NCBI GenBank assembly: GCA_937890745.1
Contig: CALADH010000006.1
Coordinates: forward strand, 1-29,142
Length of the DNA stretch: 29,142 nt
Direction: 5' to 3'
Origin: Scybalocola_A sp900557175
Lineage (GTDB): Bacteria; Bacillota; Clostridia; Lachnospirales; Lachnospiraceae
Positions 14,241 through 22,145 of the stretch are shown in pieces. Made by a program: the position numbers and the translations under genes. Position 1 is the first letter of the stretch, and each line of letters starts with the position of its first letter. The notes below the pieces were generated by a model that was not told the DNA's origin, searched no databases, and saw nothing but the letters and a program-made list of their open reading frames with translations.

Positions 14241-15290
14241 CTACAAACTACTGTAATCTATTTTCTTATCTTTAAAAAAATATTCCTTATCATGTTCATT
14301 GATTTCACGCAAAATCTTACATGGATTGCCGACAGCAATGACGTTTGCCGGAAGGTCTTTCGTAACAACACTGCCTGCGCCTATAACAACATTATCGCCG
14401 ATTGTAATGCCGGGAATAATCACCACGCCTGCACCAATCCAGCAATTTCTTCCAATGTGTACCGCTGCGTTATACTGATATCCTTTTTCCCGAAGTGTTG
14501 GAAGCAATGGATGCCCGGCAGATGCAATCGTAACATTCGGCCCGATCATTGTATAATCTCCGACATAAATATGTGTATCATCAACAAGTGTAAGGTTAAA
14601 ATTTGCATATATGCCCTTTCCGAAATGAACATGATGTCCACCCCAGTTGGCATGAAGCGGCGGCTCAATGTAGCACCGCTCTCCAATTTCTGCAAACATT
14701 TCTTTAAGAAGGGCCGCTCTTTTTTCACCTTCCGACGGCCGTGTCGCGTTAAAGTCATACAGTCTTTCAAGACATTGTATTTGTTCTTTCATAATTTCTT
14801 CATCAGCCGGATCATACAATTCACAGCAATGCATTTTTTCTCTGATTGGCATCTTAAAAAACAATTTTCCGATACGCCGCTTTGCTTCTTCAATCAATTT
14901 AGGCTGGATATCGGGATATGTCCAGTGCTCAATTAAATTTTCAGTGATAATGATTTTTTCGATTTCACTGTGCAATTCTTTTTCAAATGTACGAATATCC
15001 GCATAATAAAGCATCCCCAACGACTCATCACTGTCCAAAGCGTCAGATCTTCTGACAGCATAGACACATATTGGCATTATATCAAAATCAAGTGCACCTG
15101 TTTCTTCATACAATTCTCTTTTGGCTGTTTCGATAATTTCTTCTCCCGCCTCCCTGTGGCCTCCGGGTATTTCATATGTATTTCTTTGTTTATGTTTGCA
15201 AAATATCCACTTGTCTTTGTATCGTGCAATAATCACAGCAAATTTCAACAGCACGTCCTCCGCTGTTTCATAAAATTTTACTTCTGTCAT
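14241..15290 (-). CDS. Nudix hydrolase fused to maltose/galactoside acetyltransferase
   Basis: Two enzymes lie in one 349-residue chain. Residues 1-146 are a Nudix domain with a complete Nudix box starting GGHREAGEEI and continuing REL-Y-EE-TG. Residues 147-349 are a full maltose O-acetyltransferase-like protein: the N-terminal MPIREKMHCCELYDPADEE and YNAT-like segment, then a left-handed beta-helix of hexapeptide repeats with the catalytic histidine in SAGHPLLPT and the family end VVTKDLPANVIAVGNPCKI. The start is ATG 15290 with GAGGAGG nine bases upstream; a GTG at 15308 lies inside that site. The internal methionine at the domain junction has no good ribosome site, so this reads as a true fusion. 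Substrates of both halves are unknown. Confidence 0.93.
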   Translation of the reverse strand: MTEVKFYETAEDVLLKFAVIIARYKDKWIFCKHKQRNTYEIPGGHREAGEEIIETAKRELYEETGALDFDIMPICVYAVRRSDALDSDESLGMLYYADIRTFEKELHSEIEKIIITENLIEHWTYPDIQPKLIEEAKRRIGKLFFKMPIREKMHCCELYDPADEEIMKEQIQCLERLYDFNATRPSEGEKRAALLKEMFAEIGERCYIEPPLHANWGGHHVHFGKGIYANFNLTLVDDTHIYVGDYTMIGPNVTIASAGHPLLPTLREKGYQYNAAVHIGRNCWIGAGVVIIPGITIGDNVVIGAGSVVTKDLPANVIAVGNPCKILREINEHDKEYFFKDKKIDYSSL

Positions 15291-15370
15291 CAAAGTATGC
15301 CTCCTCACCTTTAACTTCCGTAATACAAAATGATTTTTTCATTCTATCTCTGTCATTTTATCAGATTCCG

Positions 15371-15415
15371 AAAAAAAATGCCACACGCACTGTATTTTTT
15401 CAGTACGTATGGCAT
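15371..15415 (-). terminator. Terminator of the five-gene envelope cluster
   Basis: On the minus strand ATGCCATACGTACTG pairs completely with CAGTGCGTGTGGCAT (15 pairs, two of them U-G) around an A-rich loop, followed by eight U residues. On the plus strand the two wobbles become mismatches, so function is on the minus strand. Confidence 0.93.
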
Positions 15416-15428
15416 TGTGTTTTTTGTA

Positions 15429-15857
15429 TTATTCAATTGAAAACATAATGATGTATTTATCACCATCTTTAAATTCCTCGGTAGCAACACTTTCGACTTT
15501 CTCGCCGTTTTTTGTCACAACCCACATCTCGCCACTATCGGCATCAGCTGTCACACCGTCAACAGTCACCGGTACCTGATAGCCGTCTCTTTCTCCGATT
15601 TCAGCAAGGCCGCTGCCCGAAAGGACTTCGCCGAGATAATCTGCGGCAGCACTGTACTTATATTCCTCAGACGTGCCGTCCTTTTGAATCACTTCGATTG
15701 TCACCATCTTTTTCTCTCCGCCAAGACCTCTGTAATTTGTCTTTACTGCAATCAGCGATGCGGCGATTGAAATTCCGATAACAATGGCTGCGATAATAAT
15801 CTTTGTCTTAATCGGAAGCTTTTTTCTGTTCGGATTTTCAAATTGAAAAAATTTCAT
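15429..15857 (-). CDS. Membrane-anchored DUF4430-type protein
   Basis: The 142-residue protein has a short cytoplasmic N-terminus, one membrane segment (about residues 19-40, IIIAAIVIGISIAASLIAV) and an external domain. That domain resembles DUF4430, the transcobalamin-like small beta-grasp fold: TIEVIQKDGTSEEYKYS, ADYLGEVLSGSGL, DGVTADADSGEMWVVTKNGEKV, FKDGDKYIIMF. The ATG overlaps the stop of the DHHW gene by four bases (ATGA) and has GGGGAG upstream, so it is translationally coupled as last gene of the envelope cluster. Related domains bind cobamides or act as cell-surface modules. Here the context suggests an accessory to the acyltransferase, which is an inference. Confidence 0.72.
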   Translation of the reverse strand: MKFFQFENPNRKKLPIKTKIIIAAIVIGISIAASLIAVKTNYRGLGGEKKMVTIEVIQKDGTSEEYKYSAAADYLGEVLSGSGLAEIGERDGYQVPVTVDGVTADADSGEMWVVTKNGEKVESVATEEFKDGDKYIIMFSIE

Positions 15858-17038
15858 GTCCCACTCTCCCCACTTTCATTTTCATAAGTTTCAAAAATAC
15901 TGCTTAAAGAATTATCCTCAAAAAAAGTATTTGCATTATATAAAAACAGAACATCCTGAATACCTGAATCTGCAATCTCCTTGTTGGCATCCTCATAATA
16001 ATATCTCGGATCAATCATTGTAATTTCCTTATAGTGAGGAATTAAAAACGGCACAAAGCAGTTTGCATAAGAATCCTTGACTACAAGAAGATTACGCCCC
16101 TCGCGGTTTGTCGTCTTAATCTTTATCATCGGATAATTGCCTCCAAAAAAGACCGCATATTTATCGTTATTTTCAAGCATTCCACTGTCATAAACCGAAG
16201 CCTTTTTCTCCATCTGATCAACATATTCCACAACATATTCCACGTCCGAATTATTCGGCGTGAAAATTTCTATCATATCTTTTTTTGAAGCGCCATATCC
16301 GCTTGTAGCCGCCAATGTTCCGACAAATTCACTGCTCACAGTATATCTGTCATAGCTGACCTTGCCTGCATCAATACCAAGCGTTCCCGCCGCTTTTTGG
16401 AAAGCAAGATAGGCCGCATTTGTTGTCCAGTGATGGTCGTTTCTGTAATAAAGCTGCTCTGCATCTCTTTTCCCCTTAAATGCCGACACTAAATCAATCT
16501 GCTTAACATTGGCACTCAGCCGGCTGCCAAATGCTTTTAAATCCGCCGCCTGATCTCTCACCGGTGCAAAAGCCGGAAGCTTATTGTCCATCACACAGAC
16601 AGCATTTGGAACAATCATTGTAAAAACATTCACTTGCCCTGAATCCGCCAGCTTATTGATTGCCTCAATATTTTTTGCCATATGTTCTTCATCCGGAGTT
16701 TTGGCATCCTCAATCAAATAACCGCTCCTGCCTTTGTATATACCGTTGGAATTATTTTTTCCAAGCAGCAAATCCATCTTTGCCTTTGCCGAAACCCAAA
16801 AGTCGCGGAATATAAACTGATCTGATACATAGGATTCATAATCCTTCATAAATTTTCCGTCTGAAATATCTGTCATTGTGACATCCGGGCGCTGTGCAAG
16901 CATACGGTTCTCACGCTCAGACATCTCATTATCTTTTTTAATTAAATTCGCGGCAACAATGATGATCATGATTGCCAGCAGGGAAACAGCCATCCCTTTA
17001 TGCAGCTTTTGCACGAAATACTTTCTTAATTTTTTCAT
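15854..17038 (-). CDS. DHHW-family (AlgX/AlgJ-like) surface protein
   Basis: The 394-residue protein has one N-terminal membrane anchor (about 17-34) and an external SGNH-like domain. The name-giving motif appears as YRNDHHWTTNAAYLAF near residue 197, and a serine motif VVKDSYANCF lies near 323; together they match the catalytic Asp-His and Ser of AlgJ/AlgX-type O-acetyltransferases. It follows the MBOAT gene by 15 bases. In alginate and related systems a membrane MBOAT protein passes acyl groups across the membrane and a DHHW/AlgX-type enzyme transfers them to the polymer. The same division of labour is inferred here, with an unknown surface polymer. Confidence 0.88.
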   Translation of the reverse strand: MKKLRKYFVQKLHKGMAVSLLAIMIIIVAANLIKKDNEMSERENRMLAQRPDVTMTDISDGKFMKDYESYVSDQFIFRDFWVSAKAKMDLLLGKNNSNGIYKGRSGYLIEDAKTPDEEHMAKNIEAINKLADSGQVNVFTMIVPNAVCVMDNKLPAFAPVRDQAADLKAFGSRLSANVKQIDLVSAFKGKRDAEQLYYRNDHHWTTNAAYLAFQKAAGTLGIDAGKVSYDRYTVSSEFVGTLAATSGYGASKKDMIEIFTPNNSDVEYVVEYVDQMEKKASVYDSGMLENNDKYAVFFGGNYPMIKIKTTNREGRNLLVVKDSYANCFVPFLIPHYKEITMIDPRYYYEDANKEIADSGIQDVLFLYNANTFFEDNSLSSIFETYENESGESGT

Positions 17039-17053
17039 CTGTCACTGACCTGC

Positions 17054-18463
17054 CTAAAATCTGAAATACAAAAACGGGTTATAGGTTGCATTGACTAAAT
17101 AGGCAACAACCATTAAAAATAATATCATATAAATAACCACAGCGCTCTTAATCCGTTTGCGCTTCGGCTTAAATATAAATCTTTTAAAAAGTGTATGAAC
17201 GACCGGCAGTGAACCGACAGCCGCAATCACAAACATAATAACATTTGTTAAAAGATAATAAATGCCTGCCGTATCACAAAAGCCGCTGGCGCCAATGCCA
17301 AACATCACACCAATATATTTGATGGCTGATGAAAGATCCGGGCTTGCAAAAAGTACCCATCCGATAACAACTAAAATAAATGTGTACAAATGCCGGAGCC
17401 ATGACGGAATTTTTTCTTCGACTTTGACAAGCACATATTTTTCAAAAAGAAGCAGAAGGCCGTAATACAGTCCCCATACAACAAAATTCCAGCTGGCGCC
17501 GTGCCATAAGCCTGTCAGGAACCATACAACAAGGATATTTCTTATATGGCGTCCTGTACTGACGCGATTGCCGCCAAGCGGAATATAAACATACTCTCTG
17601 AACCATGTGCCGAGAGATATATGCCAGCGGCGCCAAAATTCTGTCACACTCTTTGAAATATACGGATAATCGAAGTTCTTTACAAAATTAAAGCCAAACA
17701 TCTTGCCAAGACCAATGGCCATATCTGAGTAGCCGCCGAAGTCAAAATAAATCTGGAATGTATAGGCAAGTGCGCCAAGCCATGCTGTCACTACTGAAAA
17801 CTCGCCAAAAGCCATGCCTGATACAGTTGTGAAAAGCATACCGATATTATTGGCGATCAATACCTTTTTTGCAAGGCCACGTATAAAATACATAACGCCG
17901 TTGCCAAACATCGGCAGACTTTCTTTTCTGTTGTTCAGCTGGGCGTCTATATCCACATACCGGACAATCGGGCCGGCAATCAGCTGAGGAAACATCGACA
18001 CATATACGCCGAAATTAATGATATCCTTCTGTACATGTGCCCGTCCTCTGTAAACATCGATAATATATGACATTGTCTGAAAGGTATAAAACGAAATACC
18101 AATCGGCAGTGAAACCGGTTTGTAAGGAATCTCAAAAGGAAGTATCGCATTTAAAGATTCCACGGCAAAACCATAATATTTAAGAAATCCTAAAATAAGC
18201 AGATTAATGACAACCGCAAGAATGAGGCTTCGCTTTTTTGCCCGCGGATTATCGCTGTTAAAATCAATATCACGTCCTAAAAAGTAGTTAAACACAATAC
18301 TGAAAATCATAAGAAAAATATATACCGGCTCTCCCCATGCATAAAACACAAGGCTCGCTATAAGTAATACAATATTCCGAATCCGGCGCACCGGTATCAC
18401 AAAATAAAGCGCCAGAGTTATCGGTAAAAATGTAAATAAAAATACGATACTGCTGAATACCAT
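17054..18463 (-). CDS. MBOAT-family O-acyltransferase (AlgI/DltB type)
   Basis: This 469-residue polytopic membrane protein has about ten to twelve hydrophobic segments. Family landmarks are LPIGISFYTFQTMSYIIDVYRG, QLIAGPIVRY, YFDFGGYSDMAIGLGKMFGF, ITEFWRRWHISL-type (VTEFWRRWHISLGTWF) and the catalytic histidine in FLTGLWHGASWNFVVWG. Such proteins move acyl groups from a cytoplasmic donor to an extracellular acceptor. The site AAAGGA lies before the ATG. DltB is unlikely because no dltA or dltC is nearby; the partners are SGNH and DHHW proteins, as in AlgI-AlgJ systems. Confidence 0.95.
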   Translation of the reverse strand: MVFSSIVFLFTFLPITLALYFVIPVRRIRNIVLLIASLVFYAWGEPVYIFLMIFSIVFNYFLGRDIDFNSDNPRAKKRSLILAVVINLLILGFLKYYGFAVESLNAILPFEIPYKPVSLPIGISFYTFQTMSYIIDVYRGRAHVQKDIINFGVYVSMFPQLIAGPIVRYVDIDAQLNNRKESLPMFGNGVMYFIRGLAKKVLIANNIGMLFTTVSGMAFGEFSVVTAWLGALAYTFQIYFDFGGYSDMAIGLGKMFGFNFVKNFDYPYISKSVTEFWRRWHISLGTWFREYVYIPLGGNRVSTGRHIRNILVVWFLTGLWHGASWNFVVWGLYYGLLLLFEKYVLVKVEEKIPSWLRHLYTFILVVIGWVLFASPDLSSAIKYIGVMFGIGASGFCDTAGIYYLLTNVIMFVIAAVGSLPVVHTLFKRFIFKPKRKRIKSAVVIYMILFLMVVAYLVNATYNPFLYFRF

Positions 18464-18489
18464 CGTTGTTTCCTTTCAGAAAATTAAAG

Positions 18490-18963
18490 TTACAGGCTGC
18501 TTAAAAAGATTTCCTTACATTCGGACACGTTATCGGCCACTGCATAAAACACGAAATTACCCTGAACTTTAACGACTGCCGCTTCAAGAAGGGCACACTG
18601 TGCTGCGCCATATCCCTGAAAACTCTGAAGCTGCGAATCAATTCTTGCATTTACAGCCTCCTCTACAGCCTCCGCCTGTTCATTTGATTTCAATTTCACA
18701 ATAAGTATCTCTTTCACGTCCATTGTCGATAGCGGCTTATAATAAACAACACCCGAATAGTCCTCTGGATTTATACCAAAGGCACGCCGCACGTCTCTTA
18801 CCTGTCCTTTTTCCATACTGGCTGCATCAGCCGAAGCCAGCACCGCCTTCTCTACATCCTCAACACTTTTTTTGCTATCGGAATCACTCATCAATATGCC
18901 ACCGATAAAAACAAGAAGGCAGGCTATCAGCACTATCTTAATAAAAATCATCATCCGTCTCAT
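18490..18963 (-). CDS. DUF4358-type lipoprotein-like or anchored protein
   Basis: The 157-residue protein has an N-terminal membrane segment (about residues 6-24) with no cysteine well placed for lipidation except C15, inside the hydrophobic run. The external part fits DUF4358: FGINPEDYSGVVYYKPLSTMDVKEILIVKLKS, then a paired-helix region with an AVEEAVNARIDSQLQSFQGYG segment. The function of the family is unknown. It lies between the SGNH hydrolase (20-base gap) and the MBOAT gene (26-base gap) in one operon, suggesting a role in surface-polymer acylation. Confidence 0.8.
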   Translation of the reverse strand: MRRMMIFIKIVLIACLLVFIGGILMSDSDSKKSVEDVEKAVLASADAASMEKGQVRDVRRAFGINPEDYSGVVYYKPLSTMDVKEILIVKLKSNEQAEAVEEAVNARIDSQLQSFQGYGAAQCALLEAAVVKVQGNFVFYAVADNVSECKEIFLSSL

Positions 18964-18983
18964 CGATTATTATGCCTCTTTTT

Positions 18984-19733
18984 CTATATACCGGCTACTT
19001 CAGCCATATACTCTGCCCATCCCTGATAAAAAGAATAGACCATATGTATGCCGTCCGGTTCATAGCTATCACTATTTACCAAACTATTACTATCTATACA
19101 TGTAATCCCAAGTTCATCGCACATCTGCTTAATCGCCTCATTAAACGACTGCCAGCGCGCAAGATGCGACTGCTGCGCAATCGCGGCATCTGTCACCGGA
19201 AAAATGAGATTCACATAAAACTTCGTATTCGGAAGCTTTTCCTGCAGCTTTTGGATTTCCTGTTTATAGACAGCAGCAAAATCTTCTTTTGTACCATACA
19301 TACCTAAATCATTGACACCATATGTAAGAAAAATATTCTTCGGATTCAGATTTACAATCGTATCAAAGCTATCTGAAATCTCCTTAATATGGGCGCCTTT
19401 ATGGGCAATCACTTCCGAATCGTCAAGTATTTTATAGCTCAAAAATGCCTCTGCCTGGGAATCACCTAAAATTAAAGAGCCTTCATACTTCACATTAATT
19501 GGTCTGTTTTTATATTCTTCTGTATTTTTTAACTCGTCTTCTTCCATCTGACGAATTTTATTTTCAATCTGAGTTGCATCGACAGTTTCCATATTGCGGA
19601 TAACTTCGACACCTTTTGCAACCTCAGCCTGTCGCTGCCTGCTGCTTTTTACTGAAATGACTACTGCCGTCAAACCGGCAATAATGACAATGGCGGCCCC
19701 AACGACCGCTGCTTTTACCAATCCTTTTTTCAT
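18984..19733 (-). CDS. Membrane-anchored SGNH/GDSL hydrolase
   Basis: The 249-residue protein begins MKKGLVKAAVV with one membrane segment, a helical linker (VEVIRNMETVDATQIENKI) and an external SGNH hydrolase domain. Block I is SLILGDSQAEAF (nucleophile serine), block III is TYGVNDLGMYG (asparagine), and block V is EPDGIHMVYSF (catalytic Asp and His). I choose ATG 19733 with AGGTG six bases upstream; a longer frame up to 19805 would read through the terminator hairpin there. It is the first gene of the envelope cluster. It may add or remove acyl groups on the polymer handled by the MBOAT/DHHW pair. Confidence 0.88.
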   Translation of the reverse strand: MKKGLVKAAVVGAAIVIIAGLTAVVISVKSSRQRQAEVAKGVEVIRNMETVDATQIENKIRQMEEDELKNTEEYKNRPINVKYEGSLILGDSQAEAFLSYKILDDSEVIAHKGAHIKEISDSFDTIVNLNPKNIFLTYGVNDLGMYGTKEDFAAVYKQEIQKLQEKLPNTKFYVNLIFPVTDAAIAQQSHLARWQSFNEAIKQMCDELGITCIDSNSLVNSDSYEPDGIHMVYSFYQGWAEYMAEVAGI

Positions 19734-19776
19734 TCTCGACACCTGCTGACTAAATTCGCGTGTTTTCTCAAAAATA

Positions 19777-19819
19777 AAGTGGACAAGCCCGATATAGCTG
19801 GGCATTGGCCACTTTTTTT
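19777..19819 (-). terminator. Terminator of the DUF1292 gene
   Basis: On the minus strand AAGTGG..CAA..GCCC pairs with GGGC..TTG..CCACTT with small internal bulges, followed by UUUAUUUUU. On the plus strand a T-run also follows, so it may work both ways. It separates the DUF1292 gene from the envelope cluster. Confidence 0.75.
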
Positions 19820-19852
19820 CATCATATAGGACGCTTAGCCCCTATACGAAAA

Positions 19853-20188
19853 TCATTCCTCGTCATCCTCAAACAGCTCGTCAAACTCGTCGCTGTCTAA
19901 AAGCTCATCAAAAGCATCTGCGACAGCTTCATATTCATCGTCATCTTCGATGTTGCCAAGTTCAATCTCTCCGTCCTCGAATTCTGTGAAGCGGTATAAA
20001 TAAACGTCGCCCTCCTCACTGTCGTCTTCTTCTGTCATCGGAACAAGTGCAATATACTGCTTGTCCTGTACAGGGAAGATCGCAAGTACAGAGCACTCAA
20101 GCTCAGAGCCGTCTTCCAGTGTTAATGTCACTGTCGCTTCCTCATCATCATTATCAATTTCATTTAATAAATCTTTATTCTCGCTCAT
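19853..20188 (-). CDS. DUF1292-family acidic protein
   Basis: This small, very acidic cytoplasmic protein (111 residues) carries the DUF1292 pattern (YrzB-like): VTLTLEDGSELECSVLAIFPVQDKQYIALVPM, then GDVYLYRF and a C-terminal acidic helix ELLDSDEFDELFEDDE. The family is widespread in Firmicutes and often lies near yrrK/yrzL or other housekeeping genes; its role is unknown. AAGAGG lies five bases before the ATG. It has its own promoter (20238-20266) and terminator, so it is a single-gene unit. Confidence 0.92.
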   Translation of the reverse strand: MSENKDLLNEIDNDDEEATVTLTLEDGSELECSVLAIFPVQDKQYIALVPMTEEDDSEEGDVYLYRFTEFEDGEIELGNIEDDDEYEAVADAFDELLDSDEFDELFEDDEE

Positions 20189-20237
20189 ATAAACCTCTTT
20201 CTTGATGGCTGATATCGTTTCCCCATCCCACGTTTAA

Positions 20238-20266
20238 ACTTTAACAGAAATTTTTTCACATTGCAA
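20238..20266 (-). promoter_or_regulatory. Promoter of the DUF1292 gene
   Basis: On the minus strand TTGCAA (20261-20266), 17 bases, then TAAAGT (20238-20243) with an extended -10 TGn just before it. Both boxes are imperfect, but the spacing and the extended -10 support it. Confidence 0.5.
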
Positions 20267-20305
20267 GGGCTATTCGGATAAATTAACAACTTTTTAATTA
20301 ATTGT

Positions 20306-22144
20306 TCAGCTTTTTAAAACTTCACTTACAAATCGTGATATTTCCATCTTTTTTGCATGACGTTCACGCACAAAATATATATTCAAAAATCGTTTTGCCC
20401 TTGTCATCGCCACATAAAACATTCGCCGTTCTTCTTCAATTTCTTCATCCAGAACAGCTCTTTGATACGGACTTACGCCTTCATTGGCGTCAATAATAAA
20501 AACCGTATCATATTCAAGTCCTTTGGCGCTGTGCATTGTAGATAAAACAAGGGCATCCCGACCGGCTTCTTTTTCTGATTTTTCTCTTTCTTTAAGCCGC
20601 CGTGTATAGCTTTCAATATCCAAAAGCCACGCTTCCCACGTATCAAAAGGCTTTGCTGATTCCTGAAGATTATCAATAAGTTCAAAAAAATCATCAGGAT
20701 TTAAGTGCTTATCAAGCGCATAGGTTCTTAAAAACTCGTCATAGCCGACCGAATTTCTTAAATAACTTATAAAAGCAAACGGCGGAAGCTTTGATAAAAC
20801 ACTTAAATCTGCTTCAAAATCTTCAATTCTTTCGGCCATCCATTCCTTTTCACCGTAATAAGCCTTAATTTTTTCCAAATCAACATGCTCACTGTCAAAA
20901 TAGCGCCGTGCCACATAACGGTTCGGACGGTTAATAATGCGCAAAAAATCCCTCCGTCCGCCGCTGCCGTCTGCTGCCCGCCGGTAAGCTAAAATATCAT
21001 ACATAATCCAGTGCTCATAAATATTTGGCAGCGCATCTTTCATCTTAAACGGAATATTATAATTCATCAAAAGACTGACAAGACTGCGCGCGCCGTTATT
21101 TGTTCTGAAAAGCACTGCCATATCCCGCAAAGGAATATTTTCTTCTTTATTCAGCCGAAGCACCGTCTGAACAAGGAAATCATTCTCCTCTCTCGGTGTT
21201 TTAAAAGCTTTAACCTGAACAGGTGCTGACTCAACCTGCGAAGCCGCCCTGATTTTCTTCTCATAGCGCACCTTATTATTTCTGATAACGCGTCCCGCCG
21301 CAGCGACAATACACGGACTGCACCGGTAATTGATATCAAGCATCACTGTTTTTGTATCTGGATAGTCTTTCGGAAAATTAAGCATAATTTCCGGTCTTGC
21401 CCCTCTAAAATTATAAATAGACTGGTCATCATCCCCCACAATAAACAAATTATTTAAGGGTGCTGCCAAAAGGCGTACAATCGCATACTGAAGCCGGCTC
21501 ACATCCTGAAATTCGTCAATAAGAATATATTTGAACTTCTGCCGCCACGCTTTTAATATGTCCGGGCGCTCAGAAAAAAGCTCATATGTATAAAGCATCA
21601 TATCATCAAAATCAATCAGTCTCTGCCTCCGCAGCTGCGCATCATAAGCTTTATAAAACTTTCTGAAAACATCTGCCCCGCAGACTGTCGAATAATAGTC
21701 CGCCACATCCATCATTTCACTTTTTACAAGACTGATTTCTCCGGCCATACTGTCAAAAAACTCGCCCTCATCATCCACATCAATCCCAAGCTGCCCAATC
21801 AGACTATCAAAAATTTCCCGGCGCTTTTGGTCTGTGAGCACACTGGAACCGTCAAACCCATAGGCATGTTTTAAAATTGTAAAAAAAACAGCATGAAATG
21901 TGCCAAAGCTTACAGACGTTGACGCCTCTCCTGTCAATTTTAAAAAGCGCTGCTTCATTTCTGAAGCAGACGCTTTTGTAAACGTCACAACTAAAATATT
22001 TGAGGGCGGCACACTTGCCTCCTCAACAAGCGCCTTTACCCGGTGCGTAATTACAGTTGTCTTTCCCGACCCAGGTCCTGCAAGAACCATCATCGGCCCG
22101 TCAACATGGGCAATGGCACACTGCTGTGCTTCGTTAAATCCCAT
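20306..22144 (-). CDS. UvrD/PcrA-like superfamily 1 DNA helicase
   Basis: This ATP-dependent 3'-5' DNA helicase has 612 residues, shorter than typical PcrA (about 720). Motifs in order: Q-motif FNEAQQCAI, Walker A AGPGSGKTTVITHRV (residues 22-36), Ia VTFTKASASEMKQRF, II ILIDEFQDVSRLQ, III VGDDDQSIYNFRGARPE, IV LFRTNNGARSL, V LSTMHSAKGLEYDTVFI and VI FYVAMTRAKRFLNIYF. The C-terminal PcrA extension is missing, so it may be an accessory helicase rather than PcrA itself. The start lies one base after the gltX stop, with AAAGGA inside the end of gltX, so the two are translationally coupled. A weak hairpin follows the stop. Confidence 0.93.
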   Translation of the reverse strand: MGFNEAQQCAIAHVDGPMMVLAGPGSGKTTVITHRVKALVEEASVPPSNILVVTFTKASASEMKQRFLKLTGEASTSVSFGTFHAVFFTILKHAYGFDGSSVLTDQKRREIFDSLIGQLGIDVDDEGEFFDSMAGEISLVKSEMMDVADYYSTVCGADVFRKFYKAYDAQLRRQRLIDFDDMMLYTYELFSERPDILKAWRQKFKYILIDEFQDVSRLQYAIVRLLAAPLNNLFIVGDDDQSIYNFRGARPEIMLNFPKDYPDTKTVMLDINYRCSPCIVAAAGRVIRNNKVRYEKKIRAASQVESAPVQVKAFKTPREENDFLVQTVLRLNKEENIPLRDMAVLFRTNNGARSLVSLLMNYNIPFKMKDALPNIYEHWIMYDILAYRRAADGSGGRRDFLRIINRPNRYVARRYFDSEHVDLEKIKAYYGEKEWMAERIEDFEADLSVLSKLPPFAFISYLRNSVGYDEFLRTYALDKHLNPDDFFELIDNLQESAKPFDTWEAWLLDIESYTRRLKEREKSEKEAGRDALVLSTMHSAKGLEYDTVFIIDANEGVSPYQRAVLDEEIEEERRMFYVAMTRAKRFLNIYFVRERHAKKMEISRFVSEVLKS

Positions 22145-22145
22145 A

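Noticed and set aside
15291..15308. Longer start (GTG) for the Nudix fusion
   Set aside because: It lies within the GAGGAGG ribosome site that serves the ATG at 15290.
17054..18463. DltB of D-alanylation
   Set aside because: No dltA, dltC or dltD is present; SGNH and DHHW neighbours favour polymer O-acylation.
19734..19805. Longer N-terminus for the SGNH hydrolase
   Set aside because: The extra 24 residues would be coded by the terminator of the upstream gene; ATG 19733 has a ribosome site and gives a normal membrane anchor.
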